Source: Macrostomum hystrix (Eukaryota > Platyhelminthes > Macrostomidae). Taken from it: a DNA stretch of 64,000 bases. This document shows, piece by piece, positions 1 through 10,269 of this stretch. The DNA lies in assembly GCA_950097015.1 (NCBI GenBank), contig CATNEN010000038.1, forward strand, positions 11,697,001-11,761,000, given 5' to 3'. The translations under genes were made by a program, and so were the position numbers. The notes under the pieces are model-generated. The model saw only the letters and a program-made list of their open reading frames with translations. It was not told the DNA's origin and searched no databases. How positions within the stretch are numbered: position 1 is the first letter of the stretch; every line of letters begins with the position of its first letter.

Positions 1-210
1 CTCAGAGTGAATCCACTTCAAACCTTATTCATTTTGATTGGATTGTGAAGTTGAGATAACTGCGCGTGGCGCTCTCGTATTGGACAGAACGGTTACGATA
101 CTTCAACAGGAAGGAGTCACTCAGACACTGTAAAATATGTGTCGCATTTGACAGGTTCGTGTAGGGGCAGGGAAGGACTGTCTTAGCCTAAGGGGAACAC
201 CCTCGAGACT

Positions 211-380
211 GAGAGGGAGACACCAGACTGAGAGGCAGACACCAGACTGAGAGGCAGACACCAGACTGAGAGGCAGACACCAGACTGAGAGGCAGACACC
301 AGACTGAGAGGCAGACACCAGACTGAGAGGCAGACACCAGACTGAGAGGCAGACACCAGACTGAGAGGCAGACACCAGAC
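211..380. repeat. 19-bp minisatellite, left block
   Basis: About nine head-to-tail copies of a 19-bp unit (gacaccagactgagaggca). The same unit in the same orientation resumes at 1128, after a retrotransposon fragment, so the two blocks look like one array split by an insertion. The unit length is not a multiple of three, and the short open frames through it are not credible genes. Bases 1-210 hold no gene that I can see. Confidence 0.95.
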
Positions 381-1126
381 TTGACTTGACTTAGCGGCAG
401 GGGGCCTCAATGACGGACGCAGCGAGGAGGCGGCTGGTGCCGCCCATATCGCTAACCCCTGGCAGCCAGACAGCCTCCAGCGAGGCGGTGCCGCTCAGGG
501 TGGTCCGTCGGTCGGTTCCGCCGCGCGATCTTCCTCGCCATAGGCTGGGAAGAAATCAGCTCGGCCGGTATCTCGGAGGAAGTGGGCGAGCTGTGGGATG
601 TTCTCGGGCGAGCAGGCTTCGGCAAGAGTCGGTGCCGGCCCGAGGTGCTTTAGCCTAGCCCGGGTGAAAGCCGGGCAGTGGCAGATGAAATGCTCGGCGT
701 TTTCACGGCCGGAGCAGCAGAAGGGACACGTTTCCTCAGGCACGTGGCCTTGGAGGTAGCGGTGTCTGGTGAAGCAGCCATGTCCCGAAAGGGCCATGGT
801 GACTGCTCTCAGGTCTCTGCGGTTTAGCCTGAGTAAGGCCTTACGCAGGTTGCTAGAGGGGGTTGGCACCGCAGCCCTGGACTGGCGACAGTTCAGGGTG
901 CTAGACCACCTCCTCCGGTGCTGGGTCTCCATCCAGTGGTTGATGCTGGAGTTGACAACGGAGATGGGGATCGGGGATTCCGGGCCCGGGCCCATCAGGG
1001 AGCTGGCTGCTCCAGCCTTTGCAAGCTGGTCCGCCATCTCATTCCCTGTGAGCCCGGCGTGCCCAGGGATCCACATCAGCTCCACCTTGTTAGACTGCGC
1101 CAAACCGTTTAACTGGGTGTTGCAGA
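381..1126 (-). mobile_element. 5'-truncated non-LTR retrotransposon (RNase H and 3' end)
   Basis: On the minus strand the frame ending at 495 encodes the C-terminal part of a LINE polyprotein. It has an RNase H core motif [20 protein letters not shown] and then a zinc-knuckle-like [18 protein letters not shown] (C-x2-C-x7-H-x4-C), which is usual downstream of the reverse transcriptase in Jockey/R1/I-type elements. Endonuclease and reverse transcriptase are absent: the reading enters directly from minisatellite at about 1126, so the copy is 5'-truncated. The 3' end (381-393) reads, on the element strand, as two copies of a short AAGTC-type repeat joined to the minisatellite, as expected for LINEs that end in a simple repeat. 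It is a dead fragment. The exact clade is not resolved. Confidence 0.85.
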
Positions 1127-1127
1127 C

Positions 1128-1292
1128 ACCAGACTGAGAGGCAGACACCAGACTGAGAGGTAGACACCAGACTGAGAGGCAGACACCAGACTGAGAGGCA
1201 GACACCAGACTGAGAGGCAGACACCAGACTGAGAGGCAGACACCAGACTGAGAGGCAGACACCAGACTGAGAGGCAGACACCAGACTGAGAG
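1128..1292. repeat. 19-bp minisatellite, right block
   Basis: About nine copies of the same 19-bp unit and orientation as at 211-380. The boundary with the retrotransposon fragment is abrupt at about 1127. Confidence 0.95.
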
Positions 1293-2127
1293 GGAGACCA
1301 CAGAATGAGAAATCGAATATCGAATCATCGTCAAAAATGCGGAAATTATAATCGCGTCTTCTCCGATGAAGCAGTGCAACTAGGCTACCAGACTCTTATA
1401 CTTCCAGCGAAGAGCACCAGATTAGTGCTCAAATCTCAGCTCTTTGAGCAGTTACTGTCTCAACCAGGTGTTACTGAAGAACAACAGCAGCAAAAACGGG
1501 TCATTTCAAGCAATGTGCTTCCTTCAGAGCCCATTCCTGCTGCAGACCCTCAGTCTCACGCAAACGTCTCCATGGAAACAGGAAAGATCACCAACGCCGA
1601 CAAGTTCCCAGAAACATTGAGCCCAAATTTGAACTGTCTTTTGCACACTCGAGTCCCCGTGAGGCACAGACAGCAGCCTCAATAACAGCCTGAGTATACG
1701 TCCCATGAGAGTTCTCACCTGACTCTGAGATTCCCGAAGCAACTCATCATTTGATTCACTTCTGAGCTGCATCGGTATCGACGCACTCGAATCACCTGTC
1801 TGAGGCAGTCAAGGATGATTAATCAGAATCGGCACGCAGCCTCATGGAAGAGGAGTACTGATGAGCTCAAGCCAAACCTATTGTAAAAATTCCACTCTTG
1901 TCAAGTCTTCTGACTCGCGAAGTGAAGCCACTTCAAAACTGATTTGATTCGATTGAAATTTGAATTTTCAACAAAAACGCGTGGCCTCTCCTGATTGGCT
2001 GAAGCGGGAGCAGCCAATGGCAGCTGAGCGCAGTCCGCAGAAAAGGAGCCGCAGCTCTCAGTCCAAGCTGCTCAAGCCAGTCAGGAGCAGCTCAGTGACG
2101 GAATTCGCAGCTCAAGTCTCTCACGGC
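1293..2127. other. No convincing gene
   Basis: An open frame at 1305-1685 (+) has no recognisable domain, no splice context and a start inside repeat-derived sequence, so it is not called. The last 100 bases or so before 2128 are presumably the promoter and 5'UTR of the next gene. I see no clear TATA box. Confidence 0.5.
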
Positions 2128-4749
2128 ATGCCGCTCAGGTTGAGCTCTCTGGTGGCGATTCTTCTGGTGGCGAGCGCGGCAGGTGAGAAGCCGAGGGCTG
2201 AGCAGTGGCCACATTCAGTTGGGGCGCACGTACGGAGAAGAGGCTCGGGGCTTGTCGTGCAGTTCACGCCCATGAGGGCCGACCCCAAGGTGCAGACAGT
2301 GTGCAGTCGTGTGATGTGAGCCTGCGGGCGTGTCCGCGTGAATGCTTTTGGTCGGCAGGGGCTCACTGTCGCAAGAGGTGCCGAGTTCGATTCGCACAGC
2401 TGCCAGTGAGCTCTTCTAGCACTGTAGAACTATGAGCAGAGCAGAAGTTGCTCACCTACGCCTTCAGCAGGCAGAGCGAGGGCGGAGTGCTACTGGCACA
2501 CGATGCTGAAGTCGGACAGTCCGGTGGAGCTCGCGGAGGCGGACGGAGCCTCCCAGATTGTGGCCAGAACTGTAGGCGGCCTGACGGACTGCCAGCTGAT
2601 GTGCGGAATGTACCGCTGCGACCTGGCCTCATTCAGGCCGATGGACCGGCTGTGCCGCCTGCTGCGAGTGTTTCCCGCGGACTCCGCGCCCGGAGCTTCT
2701 GGCGGCTCGGCGGTCGGCAGCTTCAGCTCGGAGGACGGCGAGCTGGTGTGGCTGTTGGAGAACTTTCAGCAGCGGCTGCAGGACAGGCGGGACGCTCTCA
2801 GTCCGGTGCCAGCACTGAACGACAGCCTGCAAAGTGAGTGTCACTGCAATGTCCCCTGCAATGTCCATTGCGCACTGAATGGTCTCAGATATGCGGAAAT
2901 GTCCTTGAAACCATTGCAGACAGCAGCACTGCTCAGTGGCAGAACAGCAGCAACGGCCTGAGCAGGTTCTATGGACTGGTTTGGCTGAACTCCAGCTTGC
3001 CGTGCTTCGAAGTGACGCTCGAGATTGACGCCGACTCGCTGGCCTTCTGCGCTGCCAGGTGCGCCGAAACGCATTGCGCATTGCTGATCTTCAGCAGCAA
3101 CAGAACTGAGCATTGCCAGCTGGTGCACTTCTTCGAGTTCGATGCCCAGTCAGCCCACTGCCTGAGGGAGCCCGTCAGCCTGGGAGGCAACGCTGGCGAT
3201 GAGCTGTGGCTCACTGAGACCTTCTTCGATCAGACCGCGAGCTTCCCGCGAAGAAGTCCGATTCGAGCTGCCAACGGCACCTTCCTGAGTGAGTCGGTGT
3301 GAGCAGACCAGCTCAGCCTGTGAATGACGAGTGTCTCTGAGACATTCCTGAGTTGATTGCGTTCATTCCTGACTGCTGACTTTGCAGAGAACGGCAATGG
3401 TTCCTTCGGGTCCGTGCAGCTGGCCGATGTGTCGCAGACCGGCTGCTACCGCATCGAGGCCTTCGGAGCCAGCGGTGGCTCATTTGAGTCTTCTGGTGTC
3501 TTAATGAAAGGCGGCAGAGGAGCGGCCATCTCAGGCTTCTTCAACCTCAGCGAAGGCACCGTGCTGTCCATTGTCGTCGGTCAGTGCGGATTTGATAGTT
3601 ACCTAGTGCCCTGTTTCGGTCGTAGCGGAGGTGGCGGCTCATTCGTGTACATCGACGACCGCGGCGAGCTGTTGCTGGCTGCAGGCGGAGGCGGAGGCGC
3701 TTCGACCGAATTCGACGGTAAGAGACGCTCAGCTGAGCAGTGATTGCTGATTGGCTGTGAGAGACCCTCAGCTGAGCAGTGTTTGCTGATTGGCTGTGAG
3801 AGACGCTCAGCTGAGCAGTGTTTGCTGATTGGCTTTGAGAGACGCTCAGCTGAGCAGTGTTTGCTGATTGGCTGTGAGAGACGCTCAGCTGAGCAGTGTT
3901 TGCTGATTGGCTTTGAGAGACGCTCAGCTGAGCAGTGTTTGCTGATTGGCTGTGAGAGACGCTCGGCTGAGCAGTGTTTGCTGATTGGCTGTGAGAGACG
4001 CTCGGCTGAGCAGTGTTTGCTGATTGGCTTTGAGAGACGCTCAGCTGAGCAGTGTTTGCTGATTGGCTGTGAGAGACGCTCAGCTGAGCAGTGTTTGCTG
4101 ATTGGCTGTGAGAGACGCTCAGCTGAGCAGTGTTTGCTGATTGGCTTTGAGAGACGCTCAGCTGAGCAGTGTTTGCTGATTGGCTTTGAGAGACGCTCAG
4201 CTGAGCAGTGTTTGCTGATTGGCTGTGAGCGGATGCGGCTCAGTGTGAGCTTTGCCATTCTCTGCAGGCATTGACGGTCAGGACGGAGTGAACGGAACCG
4301 ACTCCACTGGCCTGAACTTCCTGGCGATTGGCTTCGGAGGAGCGAACGGACAGCCGGGCATGGACATGTCCACTGTGCCGTGTGCGAGTGAAAACCCGGA
4401 GTCTTGCCTCCCAGGCGGTCCGGGAGCTGGCTGGATGTCCAACTGGAGCGCTGAGGGACTCCGCGGACGAGGCCGAGTCGACGGCTGGGTCGGCGGTGGC
4501 GTCGACTGCGGATCTGTTCGCATTTGCGGCGGCTTTGGCGGCGGTGGTACACAATATGGCGGAGGAGGCAGCGGAGGCGGCGGCGGCTTCAGCGGCGGAG
4601 GAGCTGGCTCGGAAGTCGGTCAGGCGGGAGGTGGCGGAGGCTCCTTCTGCTCCGGCAGCCGCTGCAACGCCACAGCCGGCGGTAACTCGGCCAGCCAGCA
4701 CGGTCGAGTCGTCGTGACGGCCGTCGGCATCGAGAACTGCCGGGGCTGA
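2128..4749 (+). CDS. Secreted PAN-like plus ALK/LTK-type glycine-rich protein, 5 exons
   Basis: Proposed join 2128-2182, 2468-2833, 2920-3288, 3388-3717, 4268-4749 (533 aa). All four introns are phase 1 with GT..AG ends. Exon 1 encodes a signal peptide (MPLRLSSLVAILLVASA). Exon 2 starts at a CAGCAG double acceptor, so one codon may be optional. Exons 2-3 are cysteine-rich; exon 3 contains FCAARCAETHCALLIF, typical of a PAN/apple module. Exons 4-5 match the glycine-rich domain of ALK/LTK receptors: YRIEAFGASGG, then ELLLAAGGGGGAS, then a W-containing spacer, then GGFGGGG and GGGGGFSGGG blocks, closing with HGRVVVT. There is no transmembrane helix or kinase before the stop, so it is a secreted protein and not a receptor. 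The function is unknown; lectin-like or matrix roles are possible. Confidence 0.8.
2204..2400 (+). mobile_element. SINE family A fragments in intron 1
   Basis: Bases 2204-2300 resemble the body of the SINE copies at 31008 and 61393 (ccacattca..., cggagaagaggct, gtgcag.tca.gccc). Bases 2345-2400 carry a tRNA-like B box (gagttcgattcgcac), possibly the head of a second truncated copy. The match is diverged and was judged by eye. Confidence 0.55.
3718..4224. repeat. 39-bp intronic minisatellite that begins at the 5' splice site
   Basis: Exactly 13 units of 39 bp fill the intron from its first base. Unit 1 starts gtaagagacgctcag (the real donor). Units 2-13 start gtgagagac or ttgagagac. Each unit holds the 12-bp palindrome GCTCAGCTGAGC (an E-box core CAGCTG; two units have a G variant) and an inverted CCAAT motif (gattggc). 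The intron continues 43 bases past the array to its acceptor. Confidence 0.95.
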
Positions 4750-4795
4750 CGGCACCAGCGACCTCTGGCACTACTGAAACTGCTCAGCACACTGA

Positions 4796-4896
4796 GAACT
4801 CAAGCACAGAACTCAAGCACAGAACTCAAGCACAGAACTCAAGCACAGAACTCAAGCACAGAACTCAAGCACAGAACTCAAGCACAGAACTCAAGC
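4796..4896. repeat. 13-bp minisatellite downstream of the glycine-rich gene
   Basis: About eight copies of a 13-bp unit (aactcaagcacag), about 45 bases after the stop codon, so probably in the 3'UTR. The stretch 4900-5190 is AT-rich with no gene seen. Confidence 0.9.
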
Positions 4897-5194
4897 ACTC
4901 GAAATTTAGAACTGCCTTTTTTATTCTAGACGTGGAAAATGTAACTATTTAACTGTAACTGGTTTCTTAATACAGCAAATGCTGTCTTTTTCTCTGTCGC
5001 AAGTTTGCCTGCAATGAACTCCTCACATCATAGAAGATAATATATTTACTGCCTCTTATTTACTGCCCATATTTTCATATTTACTGCCTGTCTGTTCAAG
5101 CGAGCCCAGAAAGTAAATTTGGTGTTTAGCATAACCTGATTGGCTGATGAATTACTAGTGTTTTATTGAATACCTGCAACGATTTCCACATGCT

Positions 5195-6410
5195 GAAATC
5201 GATGCAGGAGCTGATTCTAGAATCGGAGCAGGAGCTGATACTTGAATCAAAGCAGGAGCTGATTCTAGAATCGAAGCTTGAGCTGATTCTAGAATCGAAG
5301 CAGGAGCTGATACTGGAATCGAAGCTGGAGCTGATACTGGAATCGAAGCAGGAGCTGATACTTGAATCAAAGCAGGAGCTGATTCTAGAATCGAAGCTGG
5401 AGCTGATTCTAGAATCGGAGCAGGAGCTGATACTTGAATCAAAGCAGGAGCTGATTCTAGAATCGAAGCTGGAGCTGATTCTAGAATCGAAGCAGGAGCT
5501 GATACTGGAATCGAAGCTGGAGCTGATACTGGAATCGAAGCAGGAGCTGATACTTGAATCAAAGCAGGAGCTGATTCTAGAATCGAAGCTGGAGCTGATT
5601 CTAGAATCGAAGCAGGAGCTGATACTGGAATCGAAGCTGGAGCTGATACTGGAATCGAAGCAGGAGCTGGTACTGGAATCGAAGCAGGAGCTGATACTGG
5701 AATCGAAGCAGGAGCTGATACTGGAATCGAAGCAGGAGCTAGTTCTAGAATCGAAGCAGGAGCTGATACTGGAATCGAAGCAGGAGCTGATACTGGAATC
5801 GAAGCAGGACCTGGTTCTAGAATCGAAGCAGGAGCTGATACTGGAATCGAAGCAGGAGCTGATACTGGAATCGAAGCAGGAGCTGGTTCTAGAATCGAAG
5901 CAGGAGCTGATACTGGAATCGAAGCAGGAGCTGATACTACAATCAAAGCAGGAGCTGATACTGGAATCGAAGCTGGAGCTGATACTGGAATCGAAGCTGG
6001 AGCTGATACTGGAATCGAAGCAGGAGATGATACTGGAATCGAAGCTGGAGCTGATACTGGAATCGAAGCAGGAGCTGATGCTGAAATCGAAGCAGGAGCT
6101 GGTTCTAGAATCGAAGCAGGAGCTGATGCTAGAAGCTAAGCAGGAGCTGATACTGGAATCGAAGCAGGAGCTGATACTGGAATCGAAGCAGGAGCTTGTT
6201 CTAGAATCGAAGCAGGAGCCAATACGAGAATCGAAGCAGGAGCTGATACTTGAATCGAAGCAGGTGCTGATACTGGAATCGAAGCAGGAGCTGATACTGG
6301 AATCGAAGCAGGAGCTGATACTGGAATTGAAGCAGGAGCTGATAGTACAATCGAAGCAGGAGCTGATACTGGGATCAAAGCAGGAGCCGACACGAGAATC
6401 GAAGCAGGAG
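5195..6410. repeat. 24-bp minisatellite (about 50 units), left arm
   Basis: Tandem 24-bp units (consensus gaatcgaagcaggagctgat plus actg). Because 24 is a multiple of three and the unit lacks stops, long repeat frames are open on both strands (QELILESK on plus, SSISSCFD on minus); I treat these as by-products. One unit near 6121-6144 is a variant (tgctagaagctaagcagg), and it is this variant that dominates the right-arm array at 11955-12612. Confidence 0.95.
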
Positions 6411-6440
6411 TTATAGACAGTAAAGACAAAGCTGAAAACG

Positions 6441-6776
6441 ATGACGAATGATAGACAGATATCTAGTTTTTTCAAAGAAGCGAACAGCGGTGAAAAAGCG
6501 ATTTCGCATAACTATGTGCCGTGTGACAAGAAAACAACCGAAATGAATATTGAAAGTTTAAAGAAAGCCAATGAAAAAAGGTTTTGTTCGCACGAAGCCA
6601 TTATATTTAAGCAACATCGCTTTTACCTAGAGAACATAAAACCAGTGACAAATTTGCAGACATTTCTACTGAAAGTAGAGTTGCGCGAGTTTTCTCGCAA
6701 TATTAGGAAAATTGTAAGTGAAAAAGTAGACATTGTTAAGAATAAAGCCAGCAAGTCAAGCACGCGAAGCAATTAA
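6441..6776 (+). CDS. Hypothetical 111-aa protein (left copy)
   Basis: An open frame starting MTNDRQISSFFKEANSGEK, lysine-rich and ending SKSSTRSN. No domain is recognised. The ISSFF..a..ge start recalls N-termini of some transposase-derived proteins, but that is weak. The frame is kept in the inverted copy at 11586-11921 with few substitutions, which may only reflect recent duplication. It lies between the 24-bp array and the 3' end of CEP41, on the opposite strand to CEP41. It could be a real small gene, an exon, or chance. Confidence 0.3.
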   Translation: MTNDRQISSFFKEANSGEKAISHNYVPCDKKTTEMNIESLKKANEKRFCSHEAIIFKQHRFYLENIKPVTNLQTFLLKVELREFSRNIRKIVSEKVDIVKNKASKSSTRSN

Positions 6777-7016
6777 AAGGACGGCAGTTGGGGGTGAATT
6801 AAGACACAGGCGGGGCTGCGGGAATTAAATAATATTGAATGATGCAAATCACCGATTTGCTAGAAATCAGGCTTTCAATTTTGATTGGTTCAATCAGAAT
6901 TTCGAAGGCTAGTTGGTACCAAAAGTCGAGAGTCGCATCATTCTTGATCTTCGATGGAACGCAATGAAAAGCAGGATTAAAAACGAATTTAATTAAGAGA
7001 GAGTAGCCGCAGCTGC

Positions 7017-7037
7017 TGCTGTGCTCAAATGAGCACA
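7017..7037. other. Perfect hairpin just after the CEP41 stop
   Basis: A short inverted repeat, TGTGCTCA-AA-TGAGCACA on the plus strand, lies a few bases past the CEP41 stop and is kept in the right-arm copy (about 11322-11342). It could shape the 3'UTR; a role is not shown. Confidence 0.5.
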
Positions 7038-7041
7038 GTTC

Positions 7042-10000
7042 TTATTTGAATGGCGGTCGCTGGCTGACACTGGAGCCGACACTGCTGGCTGTCGACGAGG
7101 TGGTGCTTTGCGGCCTGCGGCCTCCAAAGCTGCGGGTCGTGGTGGCAGCGCTGCTCCGTCCGGTGTCGAGGGCCTGGTCCAACGCGACGGCCAGCTTGTC
7201 GATGTCCAACTGGTCCGCGTCGCTGGCCTTGGTGCCGACAGTCGAGGATGCCGCTGAGCGCGCAGTCTGCGGCAGCTGGCCGGTGACGAGGCCATCTGGG
7301 AACAGTTTGACGGCCACCTTGAGTCCGCCGCTGAGCATGAAAAGGTTGTCATAGCCCCGCTGCACCAGGGTGGTGGCCACGCGAGGCGCGATTTTTTCAT
7401 CCTCGTCATAAACCAGTACAATGCGACCCGGCTTGTTGCGACAGGCCAGCATCTGGGGAATCTCGTAGTTCTGAGCCCGGCTGAGCATCGTGTGCGGGTA
7501 GCTCACCGCGCCAATAATGCGGCACCTGCGGCATGGCAAACACTTTTTTCTATACATATAGGCAGATATGGCTTTTGGAGCATCATATTCTGTTGTTCTA
7601 TCAATGTTCTCTGACCTTATATATTAGATAGGGATTAGAGAGTAAGAGAAGAAAGGATGGGAGGGTAGGGGATGAAGGAAGGGAGGGCAGCAGATGAAGG
7701 GAGAAAGGGCAGCAGATGAAGGGAGGGAGGACAGCAGATGAAGGGAGGGAGGACAGCAGATGAAGGGAGGGAGGGCAACATATGAAGGAAAGGAGGGCAG
7801 CAGATGAAGGAAGGGAGGGCAGCAGATGAAGGAAGGGAGGGCAGCAGATGAAGGAAAGGAGGGCAGCAGATGAAGGGAGAAAGGGCAGCAGATGAAGGGA
7901 GGGATGGCAGCAGATGAAGGGAGGGCAGCAGATGAAGGGAGGGAGGACAACAGATGAAGGGAGGGAGGGTAGGATTCCCTGAAAAGCAGCCCGAAGCTCC
8001 AAGGTGCAAGTCAGATCGTCACCTGTCGTAGTCCTCTCTGTCCCGCACATCCAGCAGTAGGTAGGGCGCCTCCTCCGGCCAGTCTGGCAGCGCCGACTGC
8101 TGCCGCTGTTTGGCATCAGCGGCCGCGCCTTCGTCTAGCTCGCCGACGCCGCTGATGACCGACTGCAGGGTGGAGCGAGCGGTGGAGACGGGTCGGCCGT
8201 AGTCAGACTCGGACACAGCCAGGGACTGGGCGGACTGCACCCGCCCCGGCTGCCGACCGTCCGTTTCCTCGTCGCCGCCGTGCAAAGTCCGCTCTGAGTC
8301 TGCTGGCAGCGAGTCGTCCTCATCGCCATCGGAGTAGTCGACGCCGGCGGCCTCCGCAACGCCGCGATTGATTTCGGCCACCTGCACCATCAGCTGGACA
8401 AAGGTGGCCGCCTTCATTCGCTTGAATATCTCGTCCTGCCGGTAGCGATAGTCTGTGGAACCGCGTGGCAGCGATCGGACAGCTAATAAGAGCCTCTCAT
8501 CCCTTCATCTCATACTCTCTCATCTATTCATCTCATACTCTCTCATCCCTTCATCTCATACTCTCTCATCCCCTCATCTCATACTTTCTCATCCCTTCAT
8601 CTCATACTCTTTCATCCCTTCATCTCATACTCTCTCATCCCCTCATCTCATACTCTTTCATCCCTTCATCTCATACTCTTTCATCCCTTCATCTCATACT
8701 CTTTCATCCCTTCATCTCATACTCTTTCATCCCTTCATCTCATACTCTTTCATCCCTTCATCTCATACTCTTTCATCCCTTCATCTCATACTCTTTCATC
8801 CCTTCATCTCATACTCTTTCATCCCTTCATCTCATACTCTTTCATCCCTTCATCTCATACTCTCTCATCCCTTCATCTCATACTCTTTCATCCCTTCATC
8901 GCATACTCTTTCATCCCTTCATCGCATACTCTTTCATCCCTTCATCTCATACTCTCTCATCCCCTCATCTCATACTCTCTCATCCCCTCATCTCATACTC
9001 TCTCATCCCCTCATCTCATACTCTCTCATCCTTTCATCTCATACTCTCTCACCCCCTCATCTCATACTCTCTCATCCCCTCATCTCATACTCTCTCATGC
9101 CCTTCATCTCATACTCTTTCATCCCTTCATCTCATACTCTCTCACCTCCTCATCTCATACTCTCTCATCCCCTTATCTAATACTCCCCATCCCGTCTATC
9201 AAGGTGTTACTAGTTTTCTGCTAAAGCGCGAATAACATTTAACTGCACTTCTGTTTCTTTAGCTTTTAATTTCTATCTGATGCAATGTCTTCAGTAACCA
9301 TATGAATATACGGCATCAGCAAAATAAACAAGAAGGCCAAAAACAACATACTTTCTCGAATTTCTTCAATCTTCTTCATGTACTTTGTGATGCTGGCTCC
9401 AGTATCAATGGTCGACTTAACATTTGCATACTTTGGATTCCGTGGTATGCGCTTTTGTAGAGGCTAATTGAAAAAAAAATGTTTTGGTATTAATTTTTTT
9501 CATCAACATTTTGTTGACTTTTTTCTAACAACAAATTTAGCAAAAAAATGAATCACCAAAATAAAAGTAATAAAAAGCTAGAATAAAGTACAATAAGTAT
9601 TATGGACAAGCAAAATAAAAATATCAAATTGCTTGTAATCAAAAGCAACTTAACATATTATTTTGTTAATCACTAAGTTTTGTAACATTCATGCCTTGGT
9701 CTTATTTTTGGCTGTTTCTTTTCAAGCTAATACAATTTGCCATTCATAGTTTAGATTGTTATAGTCGTGGCTGGCCTATTTATGTTTAGTTAGCTAGCAA
9801 AACATACTTTTTCTATTTTTCCATTCTACAAAAAAACTAAGTTGATATTGCAATTGCATCACATAAAAACCTTAAATAAAAAGCTATGTTGTGTACATAT
9901 AGAAATTGTACTATCTCAAAAGTGAGCTAGGCCGATAATGCCTTTCCATGGTTCATTTGGAGTAAGAATATAAGAGCATGAACATGATAAATATAAAATT

Positions 10001-10269
10001 ATTATCTGAAAAGTAGTCACACAGAAAGCGTCACTTTTGATTGAAACATAAAACCAGCATGCACGAGTTTGGCTTAGTCTGAAATATCTGTAAGTTTAGT
10101 TTAGTTTGTCGAAGTTGTTAACTTTTTTAATTACAGTTTTAGATCTAAACATTATTATTAGCATTCAACTATAAAAGTGAAAGGAGTAGTTAAATCTTCA
10201 ATGTTTTAACAATGAATTCCGAAATAAACTTACATCAATAGGCTTCGGTCTAGTTTTGTAGGCATGCAT
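7042..10269 (-). CDS. CEP41: CEP41 (centrosomal protein 41, rhodanese-like), 4 exons
   Basis: Complement of join 7042-7525, 8023-8452, 9352-9463, 10234-10269 (353 aa; the vertebrate protein is about 373). Splice phases agree throughout. Exon 2 carries IPRNPKYANVKSTIDTG and exon 3 NYRYRQDEIFKRMKAATF, close to vertebrate CEP41. Exon 3 also has RSTLQSVISGVGELD, a family signature. The rhodanese domain spans the exon 3/4 junction (PYLLLDVRDREDYDR, then IIGAVSYPHTMLSRAQ, then IVLVYDEDEKIA and NLFMLSGGLKV). The usual rhodanese catalytic Cys is replaced by Asp in VYDEDE, as in known CEP41, so no sulfurtransferase activity is expected. The family acts at centrosome and cilium base and supports axonemal tubulin glutamylation. 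The first exon is short (12 codons) and its 5'UTR is not defined. Introns 2 and 3 each hold a minisatellite. Confidence 0.92.
7640..7975. repeat. 20-bp minisatellite in CEP41 intron 3
   Basis: About 16 units of roughly 20 bp (agggagggcagcagatgaag), with shorter variants. On the transcript strand it reads as a pyrimidine-rich tract between the 8022 donor and the 7526 acceptor. Confidence 0.92.
8498..9185. repeat. 23-bp minisatellite in CEP41 intron 2
   Basis: About 30 units of 23 bp (ctttcatcccttcatctcatact), with ctc/ccc variants. It ends about 45 bases from the exon 3 acceptor. Long open frames through it are repeat artefacts. The rest of intron 2 and all of intron 1 (9464-10233) are AT-rich. 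Confidence 0.95.

Larger units (their letters stand above)
5195..7247 (+). repeat. Inverted duplication, left arm
   Basis: This segment comprises the 24-bp array, a 111-codon frame, unique DNA and the last ~200 bases of CEP41. It is repeated in reverse complement at 11113-12612. Identity outside the arrays is very high: the 111-aa frames differ at only about four positions. The inner breakpoint is sharp: both arms share gtgccgacagtcgagg and then diverge, at 7247 on the left and 11113 on the right. The left arm is longer because its array is longer. Confidence 0.92.

Noticed and set aside
211-1292. CRISPR-like array of short repeats.
   Set aside because: Units are directly tandem with no unique spacers, and the DNA is plainly animal (introns, metazoan genes).
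2183-2319. Reading exon 1 of the glycine-rich gene through into the downstream frame.
   Set aside because: The continuation is SINE-derived sequence and a gtgag donor interrupts it; the spliced model restores a cysteine-rich frame.
5126-6475. Long open frames (up to 449 codons) of eight-residue repeats on both strands of the 24-bp array, one with a hydrophobic leader, also open in the inverted copy.
   Set aside because: The unit length is a multiple of three and lacks stops, so openness is automatic. The leader begins with TTG rather than ATG, and both strands are equally open. A splice-acceptor-like tttcag before the repeats in both arms keeps a small doubt.
8482-8482. Alternative CEP41 exon 3 acceptor at ttattag, adding about ten residues.
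   Set aside because: The acceptor at 8453-8454 gives ENYRYRQDEIFKR, matching the family without an insertion; phases allow both.
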